Below are positions 17,935 to 26,586 of a DNA stretch of 46,804 nt, one piece after another (position 1 is the stretch's first letter; each line of letters begins with the position of its first letter). Below the pieces are notes generated by a model. That model worked only from the letters and a program-made list of their open reading frames with translations, ran no database searches and was not told the origin of the DNA. The stretch comes from Candidatus Jorgensenbacteria bacterium GW2011_GWB1_50_10 (GTDB taxonomy: Bacteria; Patescibacteriota; Minisyncoccia; UBA6257; GWB1-50-10), in contig LCQK01000003.1 of NCBI GenBank assembly GCA_001004105.1, forward strand, positions 1 through 46,804. Direction: 5' to 3'. The translations under genes and the position numbers were made by a program.

Positions 17935-18398
17935 TTTTGAATTTCTAATTTTGAATTTTGAATCAATGACAAATGACCGAATTTCGAAACAACTACGACC
18001 TTGAAGAAAGAACTGCTAAGTTTGGTGAAGATGTAATAAAATTTTGTAAAGACGTGAGACAAGACGCAATAACCAAACCAATAATCAGCCAGCTTGTTCG
18101 TTCAGGGACAAGTGTAGGAGCTAATTATATGGAAGCGAACTCGGCGAGTTCCAAGAAAGATTTTAGAAACAAGATTTTTATATGTAAAAAAGAAGCACAG
18201 GAAACAAAACACTGGTTAAGAATGATGGGCGAGTGCATTCCTGAAAAGAGAGACGAGATTAGAAAGTTATGGAAAGAAGTCCAAGAGTTAACGTTAATTT
18301 TTGGTAGAATTATATCCACTTTAGATGGTAAAAAATCAAAAAGTGATTAAAAATTAAATCATTGAGTAATTTATTCAAAATTCATAATTCAAAATTAA
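17931..18398. mobile_element. IVS-like unit: four-helix-bundle ORF with flanking AT-rich inverted repeats, outside rRNA
   Basis: Left TTAATTTTGAATT...TGAATTTTGAATCAATGA (17931-17969), right TCATTGA...ATTCAAAATTCATAATTCAAAATTAA (18359-18398). Confidence 0.5.
17973..18350 (+). CDS. Four helix bundle protein (23S rRNA intervening-sequence protein family)
   Basis: LVRSGTSVGANYMEANSASSKKDFRNKIFICKKEAQETKHWLRMM is the family signature. Confidence 0.9.
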   Translation: MTEFRNNYDLEERTAKFGEDVIKFCKDVRQDAITKPIISQLVRSGTSVGANYMEANSASSKKDFRNKIFICKKEAQETKHWLRMMGECIPEKRDEIRKLWKEVQELTLIFGRIISTLDGKKSKSD

Positions 18399-18399
18399 A

Positions 18400-20589
18400 A
18401 TGCAACCTACAAACCACAAGATTTATATACTAATACTGGTTTTGACACTGGTGCTTATTCCACAAATGCACTCTGCGGTTGCATTTGTGGGTCCTTCCGC
18501 CGGCCAAACTCCCGGTACGGGCGGCGGCGCACTCCAACTAGACGCTAAAAGAAATCTTGGTTTTGGCACAACTTCTTCTACTCCGGCGAGCGCCTTTGAC
18601 GCGGCATCCACCGATTCCGGTTCCACCGCCCACGGCTACGTTTATATGGTCGCGTCAACGACGAACCCCGGCATTGGCCTCAAAAACTTGACTTCCGGTA
18701 ATGTTTGGCTCTGGTCGGCGCGGAACTTTGGTCCGCTTCAGCTCTATCGTGAGTCCGCGAGTTTGCCGGGCCTTGTGGTGATGGAAATTTCACCGACTGG
18801 CGAAATTGGCGTAAATGTGAGAGCCACAAGCACCGCTCGCTTTAAAGTCGGCGGCAGTGTTGAAGCAACCGGTTCTTTTGTTGGTTCGTTTTCGGGAGCT
18901 GTGGTGGCTGGTAATGTCTCATCCGACGTTTTCGGCCGCCTGCAGGGCAACGGCAACTTTGCTTTTCCGGCCTCGGTCGGCGTCGCCACTTCTTCCAAAG
19001 ACGGGTTGCCCCAGTCGCTTAGTGTTTATGGAAATGCTTATGTGAGCGGTTCGGTCGGCATCGGGACGACGGGGCCAGGGGCGAAATTAGATGTTGCTGG
19101 AACATTATTAGCAGACACTACAATCACTGTAGGCAGTGCCGATAGTATTCAGTTTATCGCAGACAGCACAGCAGCAAATGATACTGCCATAGTTGCTTAT
19201 TTGTCTTTGCGTAGAAACAATATTGAGAAGGGGTGGTTAGGGTTTGGTTCCTCTGGTGATACAGATTTAACCATATATAATGGGATTTCTGGCGGCGACA
19301 TTATTCTAACTGGCGCTGGTTCAAACAACGTCGGCATCGGGACGACGAGTCCGGAGTTGAAGTTGGACGTTAACGGAGACGTAAAATTGGGCAACAGACG
19401 CATTGTTACTGGTACAAGAGATATCGGTGCTGCGATGAATGACTGGGTAGAGATTGGAACGATAAACCACGGGGCAGGGATTGATGTCGACATCACCATT
19501 ACGGGCCACTGGACCGGCAATCTTTTCTCTCACAGATTCAAGATGTCCGCAACCTTTTATCCAGGAGGAGCAAGCACTAACTGGGTTGAACTTCCTATGA
19601 TTGAGGGTTCGGACTACAACGGTGTTCAAACAATGGCTGTAGATGCCCAATATGTAAGCAACGGTAATTACAAACTAAGGGTAAGGAAAATTGGGGGTAG
19701 CGCGAATGCTGGAGGATTTACTTTTATCTTGAGATACGACAACGGGACTTTTACTGCGTCGTCGGCATCCGGCTCCACTGGCGTAGTTGCAGCAGGTTAT
19801 AGGGGCCAGCCCGGATGGAAATTTCCGGCAGTTGCAGATAAATTTGCTGCAACAACAGAAGGTTTGTTTATTACCTCAGGCGGCAACGTCGGCATCGGGA
19901 CGACGGCGCCCGCAGGAACATTGACAGTTAAGGCAAATACAAATGGTTGGGAGGGAGGCTTACGTTTAATCAGAAACGGCGGAACTGATTATTGGGACGT
20001 TCATCCCGAAGATACGGCTACCGCATTATACTTTGGATTTAATGGCGGCGCTAAAATGATTATTGAAGGCACAACAGGCAACGTCGGCATCGGGACGACG
20101 GATCCGCAAGCGGCTTTAGATGTGGGGAGCGGCGGCATCCGGCTCGGCGGCGTAACGCGCACCACTTGGCCTGCCGGAGTTGATGCGCCGATTTATGAAA
20201 CAAGTATTTACGGCGCAAACGGCGACTTGCCTTGGCGCACCACTGCTACGGCACCCCAAACCATGCGCTATGTTTATGGGCCGTTCAGCTACGCCATGCC
20301 GTCTTGTGCCAGTGGTTATTCTCGCCAGCACCGGCTTTATGCCGAATTTGTAGATAGCATAACTACCGGAGGTCAGAAGGTTTATGTAAGGATTTACTTT
20401 GACGACGGCGCCTTCCGGGATTTTGACATTGGCGCTACCTGGGGCGGCGCGCCCTCCTATCGCACCACCTTGTCCGGGCTTTTCGCGGAATCAAACACAA
20501 ATCACGCCTATATCCAAGCGTGGATAAACGGCGTCTCCGGCCCTTATCTTGAAATCAGGAAGCTGGAGATTTGGACTTACTGCATTTAG
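18400..20589 (+). CDS. Secreted adhesin-like protein with VGIGTT repeats
   Basis: Signal peptide; repeated (N)VGIGTTxPxxxLDV motifs as in phage tail-fibre-like proteins. Confidence 0.8.
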   Translation: MQPTNHKIYILILVLTLVLIPQMHSAVAFVGPSAGQTPGTGGGALQLDAKRNLGFGTTSSTPASAFDAASTDSGSTAHGYVYMVASTTNPGIGLKNLTSGNVWLWSARNFGPLQLYRESASLPGLVVMEISPTGEIGVNVRATSTARFKVGGSVEATGSFVGSFSGAVVAGNVSSDVFGRLQGNGNFAFPASVGVATSSKDGLPQSLSVYGNAYVSGSVGIGTTGPGAKLDVAGTLLADTTITVGSADSIQFIADSTAANDTAIVAYLSLRRNNIEKGWLGFGSSGDTDLTIYNGISGGDIILTGAGSNNVGIGTTSPELKLDVNGDVKLGNRRIVTGTRDIGAAMNDWVEIGTINHGAGIDVDITITGHWTGNLFSHRFKMSATFYPGGASTNWVELPMIEGSDYNGVQTMAVDAQYVSNGNYKLRVRKIGGSANAGGFTFILRYDNGTFTASSASGSTGVVAAGYRGQPGWKFPAVADKFAATTEGLFITSGGNVGIGTTAPAGTLTVKANTNGWEGGLRLIRNGGTDYWDVHPEDTATALYFGFNGGAKMIIEGTTGNVGIGTTDPQAALDVGSGGIRLGGVTRTTWPAGVDAPIYETSIYGANGDLPWRTTATAPQTMRYVYGPFSYAMPSCASGYSRQHRLYAEFVDSITTGGQKVYVRIYFDDGAFRDFDIGATWGGAPSYRTTLSGLFAESNTNHAYIQAWINGVSGPYLEIRKLEIWTYCI

Positions 20590-20602
20590 AATTATTGGAG
20601 AT

Positions 20603-20953
20603 ATGTTTCAGGACAAAAAAATCATAATAATTCTCGGGGTAGTCGCGGTTGTGCTTGCGGCTCTCGTTATTTACGTTTTTTTGATCCGTCCCGAAAGAGG
20701 AATTTTTCCAGGGCTTGGAGGCGCGCCCGTGGGCGAGGAAGAGCTTGAGGCAGAGAGGATAAGAACCGTCACCGGCGTTGACGAAAACAAGGGTTTTATC
20801 CCCTTGGTCGAGGGGGGCGTGATTACTGGTGTGGCAACCGGTTCCGCGCCGATTCAGGCTTCGCCGCAGGAACCATCCGGCGAAGTAGTGGGTCCCGCCC
20901 CGTCGGACCTTCAGAGTGAGATAGAGAAAATCCGCGAGCAAAGGACGCAGTGA
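20603..20953 (+). CDS. Small membrane-anchored hypothetical protein
   Basis: MFQDKKIIIILGVVAVVLAALVIYVFLIRPERG... TM then hydrophilic tail. Confidence 0.65.
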   Translation: MFQDKKIIIILGVVAVVLAALVIYVFLIRPERGIFPGLGGAPVGEEELEAERIRTVTGVDENKGFIPLVEGGVITGVATGSAPIQASPQEPSGEVVGPAPSDLQSEIEKIREQRTQ

Positions 20954-21309
20954 ATTTCAATAAAATCGTTAGTCGTTTAACGCAAATGCCAGCAACCGTT
21001 CAAAAATTAAATACCGAAGCAATTGTTCAAAAAATCCTCGACCATTACCGGGGCGATGTTCTAAAAATCATTCTTTTCGGCTCTCAAGTGAGGGGCGAAG
21101 AAGACGAATGGAGCGATCTGGATTTAATCGTTATTAGGAATACGGAGGAACGTTTTGTTGAACGGTTGAGTAAGACGCCGATTCTGCCTCAATCCGCCGA
21201 TATCTTCGTTTACACCCCCGAAGAATTTGAACGGATGAAAGAAGGCGAGAACCAGTTTATTTTAAGCGCGCTTCAGGGGGCCAAAGTCGTTTATTCAAAA
21301 AACCGATGA
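20950..21309 (+). CDS. MNT-type nucleotidyltransferase (MntA-like antitoxin)
   Basis: GSQVRGEEDEWSDLDLIVI matches GSX10DXD. Confidence 0.88.
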   Translation: MNFNKIVSRLTQMPATVQKLNTEAIVQKILDHYRGDVLKIILFGSQVRGEEDEWSDLDLIVIRNTEERFVERLSKTPILPQSADIFVYTPEEFERMKEGENQFILSALQGAKVVYSKNR

Positions 21310-21731
21310 AGAATAGTTTGCAAAACGCCAAGAGGTGGCTGAAACAGGCGGAATATGATTTTGGAGAAGCCGAGAAACTTCTTCGCGGAAATGATTTTTC
21401 TTATGCCTGTTTTTTTGCCGAGCAGGCCGCCCAAAAATCGTTAAAAGCGTTTCTTTTTTGGCGAGGCAAACGGTTTGTCGCCATTCACTCGGTCGGCGCT
21501 CTTTTGGAAGAGGCGTTTCTTTTGGACCCCGCTTTCGGAGAATTGATCGGGAAAGGGAAAAAATTGGACCATTACTATCTCGCCTCTCGCTATCCCGACG
21601 CCCTGCCGGAACCCGCCATTCCTTCAGAATCATATGTCAAAGAAGATGCGGAAGGAGCCATAACGATCGCCGGGGAAATTTTAAACCGGTCGCGCGAAAT
21701 TATTGGAGGTGGCGGTTCGCGGGGTTTATAA
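21306..21731 (+). CDS. HEPN domain protein (HepT-like toxin)
   Basis: WLKQAEYDFGEAEKLLRGNDFSYACFFAEQAAQKSLKAFL...; overlaps the MNT ORF by 4 nt; candidate RX4H motif RFVAIH. Confidence 0.85.
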   Translation: MKNSLQNAKRWLKQAEYDFGEAEKLLRGNDFSYACFFAEQAAQKSLKAFLFWRGKRFVAIHSVGALLEEAFLLDPAFGELIGKGKKLDHYYLASRYPDALPEPAIPSESYVKEDAEGAITIAGEILNRSREIIGGGGSRGL

Positions 21732-21745
21732 TTATAACGCAAACC

Positions 21746-24679
21746 ATGATTTTCAAACCCAAAATAAGAAAAAAACTCCTGTTCGCAATCGTGATTTTAG
21801 GATTGGTTTTTGGGAATGTTTCGCTCGCCAATTACCTTTACTATGATGCGGGCACCGGCCGGTCAACGTTCAGTAATACAGTAGAAGTGCCGGGATTGTA
21901 TTCAAGCGGCAACGTCGGCATCGGGACGGCGAGTCCTGGGTATAAGTTGGATGTAAAAGGAATATCTGCGACGCGTTCAGCTAACAATGATAACCTCATT
22001 ACTGTGGCTGGGTACAACGGTACCGCAGGAGGCTATTTTGATGTCTACTACGACAACAATCTTAAAATCCATCTTAGCGCTGGACCCGCTTCCGGGGATA
22101 CTTATTTCCTCAATAGCAACGTCGGCATCGGGACGACGGGGCCGGGGGCGAAACTAGATGTGGCTGGTACAACGCGTTCTCAAAGATACGATTTATCCAA
22201 TTCCGGTTCAATGGATAATACTTGGACTGCTGGTGGAGTTGGTTCATGGAGATTGATTTTGCCCTCCGCCACAAATCCTGAAGGATTCGGAGCCGGGGCT
22301 GGTGGGTTTGGAATTTATAACAACACAGATCTTACCTATCACCTGATTTTTGGCAATAATGGAACCCAGACGTTTGGCGGCTCTACATATTTTCCCGGGA
22401 GCGGTATCTGGAATTCTTCCGGCAACGTCGGCATCGGGACGACGGGGCCGAATGATAAATTGTCTGTCAGCGGGTCAATTGGTATAGAAGGGGGCACGAT
22501 AAACGCGTATAACGACGCCACTTTATACGTTACAGCAAATAACAACAACGACTGGGGATTGGTTGTAAATAAATATAATGCAGGATCAACCGAGTACGGC
22601 GTTGATATAAGAATGGCGGATACCGCATCTTACGCATTAAGAGTTTTGGGGAGCGGCTCTGAAAAATTCAGGGTGGACGGCGCTGGAAACTTATTCATAA
22701 CAGGCGGAGCAAGGGCCGAATTGGGCTTGCCTGATCAATGGTATAGTAGACGCAACATCACCACCGATACCGCCTATTGGACCGGTTCGCAGGGGTGGGG
22801 CTATATGGATATGAACAGTACGCTCCCGGAATATGGCTCAACCTTCTTTGATATATGGGGCACGGGGATGCCCGGAAACCCTTTTGGTGCTGGCTATTCC
22901 CACTTTCAAGGGCTTCAGGCATACCATTACTGGAACGGCACAACCGGTCATGGTTCTCAACTTGTCTTTGACAATGCCGGGTATGGAGGAACCGCGCCGC
23001 GTATGTATATGAGGAGCATCTGGGGCGGCGGCTGGGGCGGATGGGTTGGAATCTGCATGGCCAATGGCACGAATTGTCCGGCCGCCGGCGATACCACTCC
23101 TGATACGATAGCCGACGACGGGGTGATTACCACGGGCGAGATGGTCTCTACAGTGATGGTGGAGGGCGAGAACATCTCGCTTCTTACCAACAACTCCGGC
23201 TACATCACCGACGGCAACACGGGCTGGGATAATTCCTACGGGTATATCACCCCTTCCGGCAATGTAGCAACGGCGGATAAAGTAAATGGTTATAGTTCTG
23301 GTCCTGATAATTCTCATCCGGGTACGGGAATGCGGCCCTTCTATTCATGGGCCCTCGGCTGTGCTTACAACGGCTCTGGCGGATGCTATTCCAATGGTAT
23401 AAGCGTTGGTTCTCATCCGAGTGACCAAGCTTACGGATTTCAAATAGTGCAAAACATGTGGGATGACAGATTGTACTTCAGAAGATACAACGGGGGATGG
23501 CAGGACTGGTTTACGGTGATAGATTCCGGTACCATCGGCTCCCAGTCGGTGAATTATGCCGCAAGCGCCGGGAGCGTGGCTTGGGGAAATGTTACAGGCA
23601 GGCAAACTTGGCTGACCGCATCTAATTTAATTGAGGAATTAAGTAATTTTAATTCTTCTAGACCAAGCGGTTTTTATCAGGGTTACAACGCGTCAAACGC
23701 CCCCGGTTCTTCTTGGTACAACATGCTTAACGTGCGCCATTCCAATACCGGCAACGACCACGGATTCCAAATTGCCGCAAGTTACTATGATGAAAATGTC
23801 TGGACTAGAACATATCAAGGCGGTTCAGGAGCAGACAACGGAACCTTTACGCCTTGGAAAAAATTGGTTCGAGAAGAAAGTGGAGGCGGTGTTATAGTCG
23901 GCACAGGTGGTACCTCATCGAACTCCCGCACCCTCACAATCCTGAATTCTGGATCCGGTCAAGTCAACTTCGGTCAGTATCCCGGCAATTGGACGTCGGC
24001 TTTGCAGATTCAATCAAGCGACGCCACTCCAAGATTTTTGTGGATGGCCCCATTAGACGCAAATTCTTCCGCAAATGCGCGAATTGTTGCTGGGGGTACC
24101 AATCTTGACATTTATGTTGGCGCTAGTGCAGGTAGTGGAGGTAGTTGGTCCGCGACATTCAACTCTAGCGGGAAAATCGACGTTAGCACTGTTGACCCCG
24201 TCTATACGATCGGCGGCACCCGTTACGCAACTTATATGGCCGGCATGACCGGCGTCAAAGAAGAAACCACCGGCGTCATCAACTTATTGACGTCCGACGT
24301 CAATATATTAAAATATGTTATTGATTTTAATAAAACCGAGGTCGGTTCAGATTTGTGGTTGTTTGCTCAAGCCATTAACGTTGACGGCCGCTCGTATATC
24401 GCCGAAGACGGTAAAGTTTACCGCACCACCGCCGAAGAATTGTTTAACAATTTTAGTGTGCTCCTCACGCCGAATTTTGCCGGCAACGTTTGGTACGAAA
24501 AAGACGTTGAAAACCGCAGGATAACGATTCTCGCCATACCAGATACTAAATACCAGATACTAGATACTAATTACGAAGTTTCCTATCGCTTAACCGCCCC
24601 CCGTTTCGACTGGAAATATTGGACCAACTACTCCAACTCAAACCAAGAGGGACTCAATTTGGATAAATCGTTAAGATGA
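21746..24679 (+). CDS. Secreted adhesin-like protein with VGIGTT repeats
   Basis: True start likely the ATG at 21746 (MIFKPKIRKKLLFAIVILGLVFGNVSLANY signal peptide), in frame with the supplied 21458 ORF; shares 21-nt repeats with 18400..20589. Confidence 0.8.
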   Translation: MIFKPKIRKKLLFAIVILGLVFGNVSLANYLYYDAGTGRSTFSNTVEVPGLYSSGNVGIGTASPGYKLDVKGISATRSANNDNLITVAGYNGTAGGYFDVYYDNNLKIHLSAGPASGDTYFLNSNVGIGTTGPGAKLDVAGTTRSQRYDLSNSGSMDNTWTAGGVGSWRLILPSATNPEGFGAGAGGFGIYNNTDLTYHLIFGNNGTQTFGGSTYFPGSGIWNSSGNVGIGTTGPNDKLSVSGSIGIEGGTINAYNDATLYVTANNNNDWGLVVNKYNAGSTEYGVDIRMADTASYALRVLGSGSEKFRVDGAGNLFITGGARAELGLPDQWYSRRNITTDTAYWTGSQGWGYMDMNSTLPEYGSTFFDIWGTGMPGNPFGAGYSHFQGLQAYHYWNGTTGHGSQLVFDNAGYGGTAPRMYMRSIWGGGWGGWVGICMANGTNCPAAGDTTPDTIADDGVITTGEMVSTVMVEGENISLLTNNSGYITDGNTGWDNSYGYITPSGNVATADKVNGYSSGPDNSHPGTGMRPFYSWALGCAYNGSGGCYSNGISVGSHPSDQAYGFQIVQNMWDDRLYFRRYNGGWQDWFTVIDSGTIGSQSVNYAASAGSVAWGNVTGRQTWLTASNLIEELSNFNSSRPSGFYQGYNASNAPGSSWYNMLNVRHSNTGNDHGFQIAASYYDENVWTRTYQGGSGADNGTFTPWKKLVREESGGGVIVGTGGTSSNSRTLTILNSGSGQVNFGQYPGNWTSALQIQSSDATPRFLWMAPLDANSSANARIVAGGTNLDIYVGASAGSGGSWSATFNSSGKIDVSTVDPVYTIGGTRYATYMAGMTGVKEETTGVINLLTSDVNILKYVIDFNKTEVGSDLWLFAQAINVDGRSYIAEDGKVYRTTAEELFNNFSVLLTPNFAGNVWYEKDVENRRITILAIPDTKYQILDTNYEVSYRLTAPRFDWKYWTNYSNSNQEGLNLDKSLR

Positions 24680-25062
24680 GCAAATCCACTATCGTATTTT
24701 TAATTATCGGTCTTGTAATCGGTTTCGGCATCGGTTTTTGGACCGGTAAATCGACCGTTGTAAATGAAGGAGTGGTAAATAATGCGACGGACGGAGTAAC
24801 CGTCACGCCAACCAACTCTCTTAGCGGTACAATCAAGGAGAAAACCGGTAGCGGCATAATCGTGGAAATCGACCTGGATTATCCGCCTAAAAGTAGGGAG
24901 GTTGTGGTGGGAGACGATACCGAAATTACAAGAAACGGCGAATCGGCATCTTTAGCTGATTTGCAGGTTGGGGATTATATCTTTTTGACTGCCGATGAAA
25001 ACATCGCCGAAAAACAAAAAATAACCGCTACCGACATCTATGTAAAAGTTAGCGCGGAGTGA
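24676..25062 (+). CDS. Membrane-anchored DUF5666-like protein
   Basis: TM then SGTIKEKTGSGIIVEID...EVVVGDDTEITRNGESASLADLQVGDYIFLTADEN. Confidence 0.6.
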   Translation: MSKSTIVFLIIGLVIGFGIGFWTGKSTVVNEGVVNNATDGVTVTPTNSLSGTIKEKTGSGIIVEIDLDYPPKSREVVVGDDTEITRNGESASLADLQVGDYIFLTADENIAEKQKITATDIYVKVSAE

Positions 25063-25079
25063 TTTTATATAATTAAAAT

Positions 25080-25712
25080 ATGATGCAAAAACCCATTTTA
25101 ATCATCGCCGTTGCCGCCGTTCTTGGATTGGCCGGGGGTTTTGCTTTGGGGTTTGGGATTGCGGATATCCGTTATCAGGGAACGCTTGATCGAGCGCGCA
25201 GTTTTTTCCCCTTGGTGCCAGAGATGCGCTCTGTTTCCGGCTCGATTAAAAAAGTTCAAGGGAGCGTTCTCACGATTGAAACGCCGCCTTCGGCGAATCC
25301 TTTTGAAGAGTTGCCCACCGTGCGTGAGATCGTAGTGGGGGACGCGACGAAGATTGTAAAGAACGAGCCAAAGGATCCGGAGGAATTTCAGAAAGAGATG
25401 GAAGCTTATAATAAAGCGTTTGCGGAAGCTCAGCGCAAAGCCGCCGCAACCGGTTCGGCTCCCGGAGCTCTCCTGCCTCCCGCCGTAGCAACATTGCCTC
25501 CGCTCCCGACGTCTTTTACGGAAAAAGAAATAGGGCTCGCAGATCTAAAGACGGGTGATCAGATATCGGCCGAGGCGGACAAAAACATCAAAACCGATAA
25601 GCGTTTTGAAGCGACAAGGATTGTGGTTCAAGGCACAACCGCTCCCGGCGGTCCCGCCACAATCACGCCTGCCACGCTCACTAGTCCTCCTACGCCCCCC
25701 ACCACCCCCTAA
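25080..25712 (+). CDS. Membrane-anchored DUF5666-like protein, paralogue of the preceding ORF
   Basis: VSGSIKKVQGSVLTIE...EIVVGDATKIVKN...EIGLADLKTGDQISAEADKNIKTDKRFEATRIVV. Confidence 0.6.
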   Translation: MMQKPILIIAVAAVLGLAGGFALGFGIADIRYQGTLDRARSFFPLVPEMRSVSGSIKKVQGSVLTIETPPSANPFEELPTVREIVVGDATKIVKNEPKDPEEFQKEMEAYNKAFAEAQRKAAATGSAPGALLPPAVATLPPLPTSFTEKEIGLADLKTGDQISAEADKNIKTDKRFEATRIVVQGTTAPGGPATITPATLTSPPTPPTTP

Positions 25713-25724
25713 AACCAACATCGG

Positions 25725-25757
25725 TAAATATAGTGAGATCGAACCTCACTATATTTA
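25725..25757. terminator. Strong hairpin overlapping the RAYT stop codon
   Basis: TAAATATAGTGAG-ATCGAAC-CTCACTATATTTA, 13-bp perfect stem. Confidence 0.7.
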
Positions 25758-26486
25758 TTCGAGCGTAATATTTTTAATTTCTTCAAGGTCCATCTCTTTC
25801 AGCCACTTAATCGTGTCTTTCTTGTATTGCTCCGGCCCGCCGAAAAACTCTGTCAAAAATTCTCTCTGCGTCACTGACGGAAAATTCCTTTTCCCGATGT
25901 AGTCGAGATAACTGCTCCACCGATATTTTTCTAAGAATTTCCCCGCTCCCTTCCAATCTATGGTCTTCGCAAGACCATAGTTGTTGCGGCCATAGTTCCG
26001 CCACTCCGGCATAACCAGATCCAACGGATTTAGGTGGATATAGTAAGGAAGATGAATAAAGTGTGATTCTTCGGTAACAGGAATCAACTTATAGCGTCCC
26101 TGAAATAACGCCCCGCTCCGTTTATATCTTTCGTTGAAATATTTTGCGTAACCCATGTTTAATTTTTTGATGAATTTTGTTATCCCGTCATCAGATTTAG
26201 GCTTTATTAGTAGGTGATAGTGGTTTGGCATTAGACAGAAAGCCAGAATTTCAACCAGCAACTTTCTCGGTTTTCTCTCCCCAGCAATATATGGTCTTGC
26301 GATGTCCATAGATTGCTTTTGGCGATTGAAGTAATAAGTGTTGTTATTTGGCGGTTCGAGGTCGTTAAATTCAAAGAGATTATGAACAAACCTGAAGTAA
26401 TCTCTATCGTCCATGAAGATTTTTCTTTTATCAACACCGCGGTTTAGAACGTGATATACATTTCCAGCAACGATTTTTTCTCTCAT
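25755..26486 (-). CDS. REP-associated tyrosine transposase (RAYT, Y1/HUH family)
   Basis: NVYHVLNRGVDKRKIFMDDRDYFRFV...LAFCLMPNHYHLLIKP...: HUH-type HYH motif and family layout. Confidence 0.92.
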   Translation of the reverse strand: MREKIVAGNVYHVLNRGVDKRKIFMDDRDYFRFVHNLFEFNDLEPPNNNTYYFNRQKQSMDIARPYIAGERKPRKLLVEILAFCLMPNHYHLLIKPKSDDGITKFIKKLNMGYAKYFNERYKRSGALFQGRYKLIPVTEESHFIHLPYYIHLNPLDLVMPEWRNYGRNNYGLAKTIDWKGAGKFLEKYRWSSYLDYIGKRNFPSVTQREFLTEFFGGPEQYKKDTIKWLKEMDLEEIKNITLE

Positions 26487-26586
26487 ACAATAATTGTAAT
26501 ATATGGTCTTGCGATGTCCATAGATTGGTAATCCACGGGGAGGGGTTTGGTATAATTTTAGAAAGACCTAGAAGGCGATTAAGACA

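Noticed and set aside
21458-21745. Upstream extension of the 21458..24679 ORF
   Set aside because: It overlaps the HEPN gene in another frame; a signal peptide begins at the in-frame ATG 21746.
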